Below, in pieces: positions 1 through 10,441 of a stretch of 64,000 nt of DNA. Within the stretch, counting starts at the first letter, position 1, and every line of letters starts with the position of its first letter. Under the pieces are notes generated by a model. That model did no database searches, was not told the DNA's origin, and saw nothing but the letters and a program-made list of their open reading frames with translations. Origin of the DNA: Paramecium sonneborni (lineage: Eukaryota; Ciliophora; Oligohymenophorea; Peniculida; Parameciidae); contig CAJJDN010000023.1 in assembly GCA_905182985.1 (NCBI GenBank), positions 376,598 to 440,597 on the forward strand. The letters are read 5' to 3'. Made by a program: the position numbers and the translations under genes.

Positions 1-284
1 AATCTGTATTTTCCCCATGTCTTTGAATTATCAATACAATCGCCACAATATATTACTGCTATATCATGCAGATTTTATTTAGGACATTGAACACATGTAT
101 TCTAGTAGTTGAAATAACCATATTCACAAATGAGATTTAGAAAGTCATCGCATTCAAATTAACCAAGATCACACAACTTTTTACAATCCCCATTTTAAAT
201 ATCTGTACATCCAATTTTCAGATATTTTTACACTTCTTGAGTATAGTAGGTAATTAACAAAGTAATTAACAAAAGTAATTTCAT
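1..284 (-). CDS. Secreted Cys-rich protein, partial (3' end outside window)
   Basis: Reading leftward from an ATG at 284, the first 18 or so residues (MKLLLLITLLITYYTQEV) form a hydrophobic signal peptide. The remaining ~76 residues are rich in cysteine, with clusters such as GCTDI, DCKKLCDL, FECDD, LICEYGYF, CVQCPK and YCGDC. No TGA occurs before the window edge, so the C-terminus is missing. Spaced Cys pairs behind a signal peptide are typical of ciliate extracellular or surface Cys-rich proteins; the exact family is not recognised. It is divergent from the rhodanese gene, with 138 bp between start codons. Two in-frame TAA and one TAG are read as Gln. Confidence 0.7.
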
Positions 285-422
285 AATTATAATTACTAAT
301 AAAATTTACTAAATGTATTCAACCCAACAATCTAATTAGATATCAAATTTTGTGAATATATTTTATGTGACACAATATTTAATAATATAAATTCTTAATT
401 ATTAATCAATTTTATATTAAAA

Positions 423-1300
423 ATGCGTGGATCATTAATATCTGCACCCTATTTGCATTATTTAGTGAAAAATAAATCCAAAATAAAAATTGTTAATGTA
501 ATCATGACAGATCATCATCATAATAAAGAAGAAAACAATAAATTTGTTCATGCTCATAGAATTACCTTAGATTAATAAACTCTTAATTTAATCGATATTA
601 CAGCAACTCCAGTTCCAGTACCTCGTAAATTGCCAACTCAAAAGACTTTTGAGAAATATATATAGGATAATTAGTATGATCATTTGACTCCTATTGTATT
701 TTTTGATGAACATATTCACTTTGCTGCTAGAGCTTGGTTTACATTTAGATATTTTGGATTCAAAAGAGTTTATGTGTTAGATGGTGGATTTAATAAATGG
801 CATCATTAACATGACATTGATAAAAATGATTGCAAAATTTTTGAGGATTTGAATTTGTGTATGATTAGTGTTTATTTAAAGAGGATTAACCAAAGGATTA
901 AGTTACTTAATTGACAACAAAGGATGTGTCTGTGATATCTTATCTTAAATAACATAAAGACCCAAAAGGTGATGATTGGCTGCTTTTAGATGCAAGAGAT
1001 TCACCTAGGTTTAAAAAGGGATCTATACCTGGATCATACAATCTGCCTTTTTCAGAATATTTGAATGATGATCACACTATGAAATCTACAGAAAATTTAC
1101 ATAAATTATACAGAAATCATTAAATTGATATAAGCAAAAAGATTGTTAATACTTGTCAAACAGGAAAATTAAGTTGCATTGCACTTCTGGCATAAGAAAT
1201 TATGAAGAAAAAAGAGTATATAAAAAATAATATAATTAGATTACTTTTATTTGATGGATCTTATGAAGAGTGGAATCATGAACATCCTACAAAATAATGA
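423..1300 (+). CDS. Rhodanese-domain sulfurtransferase (thiosulfate/3-mercaptopyruvate type)
   Basis: Two tandem rhodanese domains over 284 aa, close to the family size of about 290. The N-terminal domain ends with the hallmark YVLDGGFNKWH; the C-terminal domain has DWLLLDARDSPRFKKG then IPGSYNLPF. The active-site loop of domain 2 reads TCQTGKLSC, with the first Cys in the catalytic position (known family members have CRKGVTAC or CGSGVTAC). The protein would move sulfane sulfur from a donor to a thiophilic acceptor, probably in cytosol or mitochondria. A 23-nt intron at 859-881 is needed to join the domains in frame. The ATG at 423 is the first in frame; a mitochondrial targeting stretch (MRGSLISAPYLHYLVKNKSK) is possible but not certain. 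It is convergent with the GW/RGG gene, 41 bp away. Confidence 0.85.
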
Positions 1301-1341
1301 AGCATACATATATATATATATTTTAATAATATCCATAATTT

Positions 1342-2400
1342 TCAAGCTTAAATCTGCTTAACAAAAGCCAATCTTGAGGTGCTTTATCCTTTATAGAATT
1401 ATTTGATGCTAAATAGACTGACATCTTTGAAATGAAATGATTGCTACTTGTCTAACAAATTATCTGCTAATTTATTAATTGCCTTTTAATTATCTTTATC
1501 AACTCCTAAAACAATTCCCACAATAATTTAATCTCCTATACTTTTAAGCAAGTCTTTAGCATTTTCAATAGTGTAATCTTCAATTTACTCAATTTTAACC
1601 TTTAGTTCTGTATCAAAACTAACAAATTAAGTACTTATAACATTTTCTTCTATTTTAATATTGCCTTCATAGCAAACTTATTACTCTTCAGTTTTGATTA
1701 ATCCTTTCTTTTTATTTTATAATCCCGGGTATTCATTAATAATAATATTTTAGGTTTCACTATCTTCATCGTCTTCAACTGTAATAACAATAGGATTAGG
1801 TCTAACTCTTTTAGCAGGAGGAGGAGAATCTCTTTTCTTACCCTTTCCTTTACCTCTTGATTCATCTTATTAACCATCTTAATTATTTGTTTCTTAATTT
1901 CCTCCCCAACCTTATGTTTCTGTATTCTATTATCCCCAACCTCCGCCATTTTCAGTAGCTACTTCTCCTTTTCCACCCCAAGTATCTCCACCATTACCCC
2001 ATTATTATTATTATGTTGGTTCTTTATTTTCTTATTAATTTTAACCCCATCCTTCTTATGTTTATTAACCCCATCCTCCTCCAACATCATTTTAAGTTTT
2101 AATCTCTCCTTCCTCCTTGTTATCATTATTACCTCTTCCTCTACCTCTACCTCCTCTACCTCCTCTATCACCTCCTCTTCCTCTTCCACCTCTATCTCCT
2201 CTCCCACCTCTTCCGCCTCTTCCTCGAAATCCTTTATTCTCTTAACCATTATTTGAATCTCCCCAAGCAGCCTTATTATCTTATCCTTAATCACCATTAT
2301 TTCCTAATGTTGTTTCCGTATTCCCCCATGTTGATTGTTAATTATTATTACCCCATTATTAATTTTGTTAAGGCACTTCTTCTGGCTATCCCCAACTCAT
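1342..2400 (-). CDS. GW/WG-repeat and RGG-box protein, candidate Argonaute-hook / Nowa-like factor
   Basis: 352 aa, no intron needed. Residues ~1-60 are Gln/Asn-rich with isolated Trp-Gly pairs (MSWGQ, QQWGNN, STWGN, AAWGDS). Residues ~65-100 form an RGG box (FRGRGGRGGRGDRGG and more). A second GW segment follows (GGGWGQQ, EGWGQ, QQQWGNGG, DTWGGKG, GGGWGQQ, QGWGGN). Then a basic stretch (SRGKGKGKKRDSPPPAKRVR) resembles a nuclear localisation signal, followed by an acidic patch VEDDEDSE and a ~130-residue unrecognised C-terminus ending LAFVKQIQA. Established knowledge: GW/WG repeats bind Argonaute/Piwi proteins, and Paramecium Nowa1/Nowa2 and Tetrahymena Wag1/CnjB are GW/Gly-rich proteins acting in small-RNA-guided DNA elimination. 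Assignment to that group is inference; an SPT5-like or general RNA-binding role is the alternative. Confidence 0.72.
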
Positions 2401-4038
2401 CAATTCTAAATTATTTATTATTCTAATTCCTTCAAAAATTATATTGCTTTGTAGTTCATTTTATGAAGTGGAATTTTATTATAAAAATTAAAATTTTAAT
2501 TTATGCTGATATATTTTACTATTAATACTATATTCTTTTTTTTTATTTATTGATTATAAAAGACATTAACTAAATCTTTTTATCCTTCCAAATTGATATA
2601 AAATTCTTAAGTTATTCTTTTTTTCCAAAAAAAAGCTTAAAATTTTTGTAAAATGTGAAACTTTTTCTTCTTAATTATGTCTCAAACAATACTGTTTGTA
2701 TGCATAGAGAAAATTACTCATTTGAGAATTATGAAGTCCTAATCAAAAGGTAACCCTTTTTCTAGATAAAATGCTTTAGATATAAAAATTGTTTATTCAT
2801 CTCAAATTATATAAAACATATAGACAAAATTTAATCATGTTTATTAGTGAATCAATCCGAAATTATCTGTCTTGTAAGAATACTTCTTCTATTTACTTCT
2901 AATGAATTTATTGATAACATTTAAAAACTAAGAGTCTTCTTTTTAGTATTCACGATTTCATATTTAAATTATTGTTATGGAATCGACTTTTTCAAAATAC
3001 TAGTCTATGGAATAGATAGTGAACCCTTCCTTTTTCCTTTAGTAGAACTACAACCCATATATAATTTTGCAAACAAATTATTAATTTTTGTTACTTTAAA
3101 AAAATCAATATTTGCACTGAATTTTTTAATTTACAAGTATTTTCTATAAAAGTATTTCTTTAACCATTAAACATTTATTCAATTTATTAATTACAATTTT
3201 TGCATCTTATAAATATAGGCAAGCAAGTTATAGAAGAGATGATTAATGGTTAATCATTTAAGAGCGATTATACTTATTTTGTACTAAGGAAATTATTGCA
3301 CTGTATTTAAAAATTGACTTAATAAAAATTAAAAATATAAAACAAGTTTCATAAACAATTTCGAAATTTTTATAGCTTAATTATCATCAACTCTGATTCA
3401 TTTATGATTATAGTCATTATAAAAGATACTAATTGATTTAGTTTAACTTGCAGAGGAGCCATCATTAATAAAATTATATTAAAAAACTAAATATAAGGAA
3501 TAAACAATAAAATTTAACAGTAGTGATTGAGTATGTTCAGGTATAGCTTTTAAGCATATCAGGGGACTCTTTAATTAGTATTTCTGGGTTTTAAAGTTAA
3601 AATAATCGATCTATGGATAATGGACTTTATTCATTTAATAAAAAGGATAAAATACTGTCAGGTTCTTTAGTTTCAATATTTTGGTTAATTTCTTAGTGCA
3701 CATGTTTGGTTAGGAGATATTGATTTGTATTTTTTGGAGAACTTAGATTCTTTTCTTTGAAAATGGTGATATGGAGAATTTTTTTTGTTATTTTTTTCTT
3801 GATCTTTCTTTTACTACAGGGTTTCATGGCTTTTGAGAAATAGTTGTAATTTTGAAGTGATAAAATGTAACTTGTTGAATTTGTTTGTCTTTTTAATGAT
3901 AAATTTTTGTTTTAAAGCTTTATCAATTGTGAATTTGAAGGGGGGGGGGGGAAGATTGTTATCAAAGAATATTTAGCTATAAAAAAATAGATTGTTTGAA
4001 AAATATAATTTGAATAGACTATTGTACGAATTGAAAAT
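2401..4038. other. 1.6-kb stretch without a supported gene
   Basis: Every frame is broken often by TGA, and I recognise no family. One 58-codon ORF starting at 2677 (MSQTILFVCIEKITHL...) is too short to support. The stretch is long for this gene-dense region and holds the G12 tract described separately. Confidence 0.5.
3940..3951 (+). repeat. G12 homopolymer tract
   Basis: Twelve consecutive G residues in strongly A/T-rich non-coding DNA, 88 bp beyond the UROD stop codon. It is not flanked by G4T2-type telomere repeats. Confidence 0.9.
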
Positions 4039-5333
4039 TCATTCTAAAATTTCCTTGGCTTTATATAATTTTGATTGTTGTTAAGATTCTTAAACAAACA
4101 ATCTAACTTTTTCAACTTCATGATCTGGAGTTAATCCATGTGCTAAATTGACAATATATTTTCTTGTAGTTTATAATTTTTCAATCATTTGAGAAATTCT
4201 TTTTTTTATAATATCAGGAGTTCCATAAAGGACCTTAAAATTAAAAATAAGATTTACTCCTGGTTCTAAATTTCCTTGAATAGTTCTATTAGCTTCAATA
4301 ATTTTAGCAAGTGTTTCATCACTAATATTAGAATCTAATTAAAATCCATCGACTAATGGTTTTTCATTAAGTGTCAATTTTAAAAATTCAACAATAACTT
4401 TTTTATCATTTTAATCTTTTGGAAACATAATTAAAGGGGTATCAGGACATTCTTTTTTAAAATCTTCAAACAGAATTCTTAAAGATGGAATAATAAATTC
4501 TATATAATCCGAAGCAGGAATTTAACTACATATTAAAATAGAATATACCCTGCCCAAGAGTCAAATATTTAAACAACTTAAGCCCCACCCTATTTAACTT
4601 AATTAATTAAATATTTAGCACTTTCTTTGGCAAGTAATTCTAAAACTTATTATGATCCTTCTGTATATAAATAGAGCCATTTCTTAACTTTTGAAAATAA
4701 TTTACTAGAACCTCCTTCTACCATATATGCAAAGACTGTCCAAGGAGCACCACAAAATCCTATTAAATTACATTTTCCTTGTAATGCTAATCTAGTTAGA
4801 AATAAAGCATCATAAACATGTTCTAAATGTTCTGGATTTGGTGGATGAAGTTTCTGAATATCTTCTGGAGTTATCAAAGGATTTGCAATTACTGGTCCTT
4901 TCTTTTCTTCAATTGTAATCTTATTTTTAAGATTATTCTTACTTCCATTCCCATCATTTTAGGTAAAACTAAAATATCTGAAAATATAATAGCTGCATCA
5001 ATATCGAATTGTTTCGTTGGTTACAATGTAATTTCAGCAGCTATAAATGGATTTTGACAAGTAGCAAAAAAATCCATGTCAGCTTTTATTTCTCTGTATT
5101 CTGGTAAATATCTTCCTGCTTATCTATATTTTATCTATTATATTATTTTACCTCATCATCCAAACCGGTGCTCTATCTAAAGGAACAAATGATGAGAATG
5201 CATCAACTAATCTGTTATTTATTTACTTTGGAAACCCTTCAAAAGATTTTCTCTTTTCTCTTAAATTTTCTGGTGTTATTTTATATAACTCCAAGGTTTC
5301 ATTCAGTATCTTTAGGTGCTTCTAATAATCCAT
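4039..5333 (-). CDS. UROD: Uroporphyrinogen decarboxylase (heme synthesis)
   Basis: 406 aa after removal of three introns (28, 23 and 23 nt), against about 367 in animals. It decarboxylates the four acetate side chains of uroporphyrinogen III to give coproporphyrinogen III. Visible family motifs: [18 protein letters not shown] near residue 55, with the substrate-binding Arg residues; [38 protein letters not shown]; and a C-terminal [15 protein letters not shown]. The first intron splits the MMRQAG motif, another follows DSWAG, and the third follows KMMGME. The start chosen ([12 protein letters not shown]) is the only ATG ahead of the conserved region in the open frame. It has 13 bp to the start codon of the divergent phosphatase gene. 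Confidence 0.93.
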
Positions 5334-5346
5334 AAATTATTATTTT

Positions 5347-6522
5347 ATGAAAACTTTATAATAAATTACAGATAATGTTTTTTGGATGCCTTTCCCAAAG
5401 CAAGAATACATTCAATAGGTCTCTTAGTATTTAAATAAAAAATATGGTCATCATTATTATATTTGGAATTTAAGTGAACATGATTATGAGAGAGAGTTAT
5501 TTTAGAATTAGGTTTCAATGCATTCTTACATTGGATTTGCTTGTCCCCCTCTTTATGAATTACTATTAATTTGTAAATGCATTTTAGAATGGGTACAACA
5601 TAAAGGCAACATAGCAATAGTTCATTGTTAGCAAAATAAAGGAAGAAGTGCAATACTTCTAACAATTTTTTGGACTTTTGTTTTTTAAACGAGTATTTAA
5701 GAGAGTTTTTACATTATCGCAAAAGCTTTAGGTCTAACTTCTCCTTTAAAATCTTAGCTTATGTATATACATAAATATTTATCACATTTGTTTTCTAATG
5801 AAGAATTAAATACACAAACAATAAAAGTAAAGTCAGTTATCTTAAGTGGAATACCAAAATAGTTCCAAAATTTCAAGCCATTATTTTAAATATTAGATAG
5901 AAAAGCATTGTTGTATGAAGAGAAAAATCAAATAATAGAAAAAAATCATCAATGTATATTTATTCTGCCAAATTTATAAATCAGCAATGATATTGTGTTT
6001 AGATGTAAACATATAACGCCTCAAGATGAATTGATTCATATATTTAGATTTTAAATCCATACAGGATTTTTATTTAAGAATTTTATTCGTTTTAAAGGAA
6101 GTGATTTAGATTTATAATAATAATTTGATGACGATTTCTATATTGATTTGGTTTATCTAAGAGGAAATGAAACTAATAATCTGTTTGATTCTGATAAGTT
6201 AAATTAAGACTAAAAATCTTATGAAGGTTACTAGATGATAAAATAGTTATTGAATACATGTTAGATAATGAGTTTGAATATTAAATTGCAATTGTTTGAA
6301 GAGAATGATATATTGACCTAGATATAAGAGTAAAAATATGTTTCGAAACCTATTGAATTGGAATAAGAGGTAGAACAAAACTAAAGAAAAAATAGCTAAT
6401 AAGAAAAAGAGAATTAATACGTTGGATAGATAGAAAATAAGGCATAGGAAGTTTATGAAAAAGAAAATGATCAAGATTAAAATTAGAAGGAGAATAAAGA
6501 TGATGATGAAATCATTATTTGA
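5347..6522 (+). CDS. PTEN/auxilin-type phosphatase with C2-like region
   Basis: 391 aa, no intron. Residues ~1-120 match the PTEN/tensin/auxilin phosphatase fold: FWMPFPKQEYIQQVSQYL, HHYYIWNLSEHDYE, and a P-loop VHCQQNKGRSAILL. The CX5R signature is intact (C-Q-Q-N-K-G-R), keeping the Lys before GR but with Gln where PTEN has the first P-loop Lys. Residues ~160-290 fit a C2-like membrane-binding domain. The last ~80 residues are Glu/Gln/Asn rich. Likely role is dephosphorylation of a 3-phosphoinositide, or a non-catalytic membrane role as in auxilin; which is open. The start MKTLQQITDNVFW lies only 13 bp from the UROD start. Most of the gene is repeated after the N at 6566. Confidence 0.8.
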
Positions 6523-6565
6523 TAACTATAATTTATATCATGAAAGGTTTTCAAAATTATACATA
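5359..6565 (+). repeat. Direct repeat A, first copy (probable assembly duplicate)
   Basis: 1,207 bp that recurs, apparently without a difference, at 6567-7773. The two copies meet at the single N at 6566. This fits two contigs whose overlapping ends were abutted rather than merged. Confidence 0.9.
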
Positions 6566-6566
6566 N
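6566..6566. other. Single-N scaffold junction 1
   Basis: Lone N exactly between the two copies of direct repeat A. Confidence 0.95.
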
Positions 6567-7730
6567 TAATAAATTACAGATAATGTTTTTTGGATGCCTT
6601 TCCCAAAGCAAGAATACATTCAATAGGTCTCTTAGTATTTAAATAAAAAATATGGTCATCATTATTATATTTGGAATTTAAGTGAACATGATTATGAGAG
6701 AGAGTTATTTTAGAATTAGGTTTCAATGCATTCTTACATTGGATTTGCTTGTCCCCCTCTTTATGAATTACTATTAATTTGTAAATGCATTTTAGAATGG
6801 GTACAACATAAAGGCAACATAGCAATAGTTCATTGTTAGCAAAATAAAGGAAGAAGTGCAATACTTCTAACAATTTTTTGGACTTTTGTTTTTTAAACGA
6901 GTATTTAAGAGAGTTTTTACATTATCGCAAAAGCTTTAGGTCTAACTTCTCCTTTAAAATCTTAGCTTATGTATATACATAAATATTTATCACATTTGTT
7001 TTCTAATGAAGAATTAAATACACAAACAATAAAAGTAAAGTCAGTTATCTTAAGTGGAATACCAAAATAGTTCCAAAATTTCAAGCCATTATTTTAAATA
7101 TTAGATAGAAAAGCATTGTTGTATGAAGAGAAAAATCAAATAATAGAAAAAAATCATCAATGTATATTTATTCTGCCAAATTTATAAATCAGCAATGATA
7201 TTGTGTTTAGATGTAAACATATAACGCCTCAAGATGAATTGATTCATATATTTAGATTTTAAATCCATACAGGATTTTTATTTAAGAATTTTATTCGTTT
7301 TAAAGGAAGTGATTTAGATTTATAATAATAATTTGATGACGATTTCTATATTGATTTGGTTTATCTAAGAGGAAATGAAACTAATAATCTGTTTGATTCT
7401 GATAAGTTAAATTAAGACTAAAAATCTTATGAAGGTTACTAGATGATAAAATAGTTATTGAATACATGTTAGATAATGAGTTTGAATATTAAATTGCAAT
7501 TGTTTGAAGAGAATGATATATTGACCTAGATATAAGAGTAAAAATATGTTTCGAAACCTATTGAATTGGAATAAGAGGTAGAACAAAACTAAAGAAAAAA
7601 TAGCTAATAAGAAAAAGAGAATTAATACGTTGGATAGATAGAAAATAAGGCATAGGAAGTTTATGAAAAAGAAAATGATCAAGATTAAAATTAGAAGGAG
7701 AATAAAGATGATGATGAAATCATTATTTGA
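6567..7730 (+). pseudogene. Duplicate of the PTEN/auxilin-type phosphatase CDS lacking its first codons
   Basis: Same reading frame as 5359-6522, including the HCQQNKGRS P-loop, but starting after the ATG because copy 2 begins four codons in. Almost certainly an assembly duplicate of one gene, not a paralogue: no difference between copies was seen. Confidence 0.75.
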
Positions 7731-7773
7731 TAACTATAATTTATATCATGAAAGGTTTTCAAAATTATACATA
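6567..7773 (+). repeat. Direct repeat A, second copy
   Basis: Copy of 5359-6565, offset 1,208. The right flank is unique (sequence resumes after 7773), while the left flank unique to the locus (UROD side) occurs only before copy 1. Confidence 0.9.
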
Positions 7774-7882
7774 AATGCGGCCCAAAACAATTGCCAAAAG
7801 TAAAAAGCATATAAGCAATAATATGTTTTATTAATTTTGCATATTTTTCTATTTTAATAGATATAAGCCTCTATGATAACAA

Positions 7883-8281
7883 ATGAAATAAGGATAACTA
7901 TTTATTCAATTCTTTAATATTTTTAAATTTATCCAAAAAACTTTATTTAATCAACATTTGACATTCCGAAGCCAAATAAAAAGTATATTCTAAAAATAAA
8001 TAGCTGAAATACAATTCACAAATGCTAATAAAAATGAGAAAGATGGAATAATAAAATAGCTAATCCTTAAAATTAATACATTAAGATGCTATATTAATGG
8101 AATGATTTACAATCTTGTATTTGAGGTTCAAAAAGATATGACAATAAAATACCAGCAATAAATATATTTAAACAGCTAATAAAAAGGATCGTGGTAATCC
8201 AATTTTAGGTTATAGTTTAATATTCATACAATTTGTATTCTTGGTATGCGTTTTAATTTTGATCTTCAAAAGACCTCATGA
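7883..8281 (+). CDS. Hypothetical protein, 132 aa
   Basis: TGA-free frame from ATG at 7883 (MKQGQLFIQFF...) to TGA at 8279. The protein is Gln/Ile/Lys rich with no recognised domain; a central part reads LILKINTLRCYINGMIYNLV. An upstream ATG at 7775 opens MRPKTIAKSKKHISNN, but I could not splice it convincingly to this frame. The gene lies in the 650-bp space between the phosphatase and the aminotransferase. It could be a real small gene or a chance ORF, since only one stop codon exists in this code. Confidence 0.35.
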
Positions 8282-8429
8282 ATTTAGTTTATAATAATAT
8301 TAATAAGATGAGTTTTGTGATTAAATTTTTTAATTGAAGCACTAGAACATAGAGAATAAGTAATATAAATTTCTTAAATCTGGATATAAAAATATTTGAT
8401 CATTTATTGCATCACATTAATAAAATAAT

Positions 8430-9711
8430 ATGTAATAAGTAGAAAGATCATGGGATATGCTAAAACCTTCTGCAAGAGCATAAGTATCATTAAATCCAAT
8501 AAGAAATTGGGTTGAACATGTAGTACCTTAAGTAGAAAGAGAAGGAAAATAGGAAGGAAGACCAGAAAAAAAGATAGTGTTCCTTCTTGGTGATCCAACA
8601 GCTTATCCAAAATTCTAAACTCCAAATGAATATAAGGAGATGGTAGCAAATTCTGTAGGAAAAATAGATGGTTATACAGATTTTTTTGGTGATATTAAAG
8701 TGAGAACTTAATTGGCAGAAGTGCTATCGTCACATCATAGAAAATTAGAAGCAGACGATATAATTTTAGCTAGTGGTGGTAGTGGAGCTCTCTTTTATGC
8801 CACTTTGGCATTAGCAAAACCTGGAGATAAGATTTTAATGCCTAGACCAACATTTCCATTGGTAAAAGCATTTGCAGATTTCTATGGAATTTAAGTTGTA
8901 TTTTATGACTTAAATCCAGGAACTTGGTAAGTAAATATCTTAGAATTGGAATATATTTATGAGTAGAATCCAGATATTAAATTTATTTTAGTCAATTCTC
9001 CAAGTAATCCTATGGGAAGTGAATTAAGTCCATAAGCTTTAATAGAAATTGTTAATTGTAAAAATATATTTTTAAATTATTTTAGTTTGCGAAAGACATA
9101 ATAATCTTCCTATAGTTAGTGATGAAATATATGAAAATATGATTTTTGAGAAAAGAGAATTTAAATTTATTTCTGATTATACAAAAACTGTTCCTGTTTT
9201 AAGATGTTCAGGTCTAACTAAAAAATGTCTTGTTCCAGGTTGGAGATTAGGATGGTTAGCATTATATGGAGAAGGAGACACTTTTAAATAAGTTAAATAA
9301 GCTTTAAGAAATATTACAAATATTTTATTAATGCCAAATACTATATGTTAAGCAGCACTTTGTGATGTGTATAAAAAGAGTTTAGAAATTATCCCTTAAA
9401 AAATGGAAGAACTTCATGCTAGATATAAGGCATTACATCATGGTCTTCATGATGCTTATGGAATAAGTGTTGGAGAAACAAAGGGAGCTATGTATTCAAC
9501 TTTGATTATTAATACAGAAGAATTTTAAGATATTCATTCATCTATTGATTTTGCCAAGAAACTACAATAAGAATAGAATGTACTAGTCTTCCCTGGAGAA
9601 CTATTCTATGGTGATAAGTTTGTTAGATTAGTCATTTGTTGTGATCTAGAAATTATTGAAGAAGCTTGTAAGAGAATTAAAAAGTTTTGTACAGATCATA
9701 AGAAAATGTGA
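8430..9711 (+). CDS. Tyrosine aminotransferase-like PLP enzyme
   Basis: 417 aa after one 28-nt intron (9058-9085); animal tyrosine aminotransferase is about 450. Class I/II aminotransferase fold: WDMLKPSARAQVSLNPIR at the N-terminus, then FLLGDPTAYPKF, ILASGGSGALFYATLALA, NSPSNPMGS, VSDEIYENMIF, and the PLP-lysine region CSGLTKKCLVPGWRLGW, with Lys in the Schiff-base position. The C-terminus has the substrate-Arg region FVRLVICCD. It transfers the amino group of tyrosine or another aromatic/branched amino acid to 2-oxoglutarate; substrate cannot be read from sequence. The start at 8430 was preferred over the ATG at 8457 because MQQVERSWDM supplies the Trp-Asp that aligns with the family N-terminus. 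Confidence 0.9.
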
Positions 9712-9797
9712 ATATATTTATTGTAATCATATCATAATTAATTCTTTCAGGTTTTCTATTTTTACATTTTATATTCTTATTAATATAATCTAAATTT

Positions 9798-10441
9798 ATG
9801 AACAATCAATTTATGGAAAAAAAATATTAAAAAACAAAAAGGAGCAAAAGATATGAAATAACAACTTCTGAAGAAAGAGCTTAGATTATTAATATGAAGA
9901 AAAAGGGGGCTACATGCAGGGAAATAAGTGAAACATTAAAAAAAAACTTAAAAACTGTATAGTCAATTAAATCAATAGAAAAAAGGTCTGGATATTGTGA
10001 ATTAAAGAAAGCCTTAATAAATTTTGGTTATGATTGGGTAATTCAAAATTAAAATTTAGATGTAATCTTAATTTCTATTTAATATAGTTTGAAAATACAA
10101 GAAGGTTAACTAAAACTGTGAACAGATTAATTAAAGAACAATTAGCTTCTAATTCATCAGAATTTCAAAATTTAATCCCTGAAAATAAGAAATTATCAAA
10201 TAAAAGAAGAATTATTCAATAAATTGTTGATTCAATTGTTTAAAAAGTCTTAAACCAAAGGTAAGCTACCGTAACTCCAAATTTGACAAATTAATTTAAG
10301 ATTATTCCAAAAGAAGAAGAGCCAGATATTTAAGTTATAAATTAATAATACCCATTCGAATAACTTTCCGTTTTACAAATGATTTATGCATACACTTAAT
10401 TTATGAAATCAGTTGAATAATAGAATGATCTTAAAAGTTGA
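9798..10441 (+). CDS. Helix-turn-helix protein, transposase-type DNA-binding N-terminus
   Basis: 205 aa after one 26-nt intron (10062-10087). The basic N-terminus MNNQFMEKKYQKTKRSKRYE is followed by TSEERAQIINMKKKGATCREISETLKKNLKTVQSIKS at residues ~22-58, which has the spacing of a homeodomain-like/Tc1-type helix-turn-helix (S-x2-E-R..I..M..KG-x4-EI...L-x4-TV). The rest is Gln/Asn/Lys rich, with a basic patch NKKLSNKRRIIQQIVDSIV, and shows no DDE nuclease domain. It may be a small transcription factor or a domesticated transposon DNA-binding module; in ciliates such stand-alone domains are known. Function unknown. Confidence 0.6.

Noticed and set aside
1698..2297. Two minus-strand ORFs of Lys/Leu- and Glu-rich composition
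   Set aside because: They are other frames of the GW/RGG gene; the correct frame gives regular GW and RGG repeats over 352 codons.
2677..2853. Low-molecular-weight tyrosine phosphatase start (ILFVCIEKI)
   Set aside because: Only a few residues resemble the family; the CX5RS loop is missing and the ORF stops after 58 codons.
3940..3951. Internal telomere or chromosome-fragmentation repeat
   Set aside because: No G4T2 or G3T3 repeats accompany the G run, and coding DNA continues normally on both sides.
5359..7773. Real tandem duplication of a PTEN-like gene
   Set aside because: Copies show no difference, meet at a single N, and the same pattern occurs at two other Ns.
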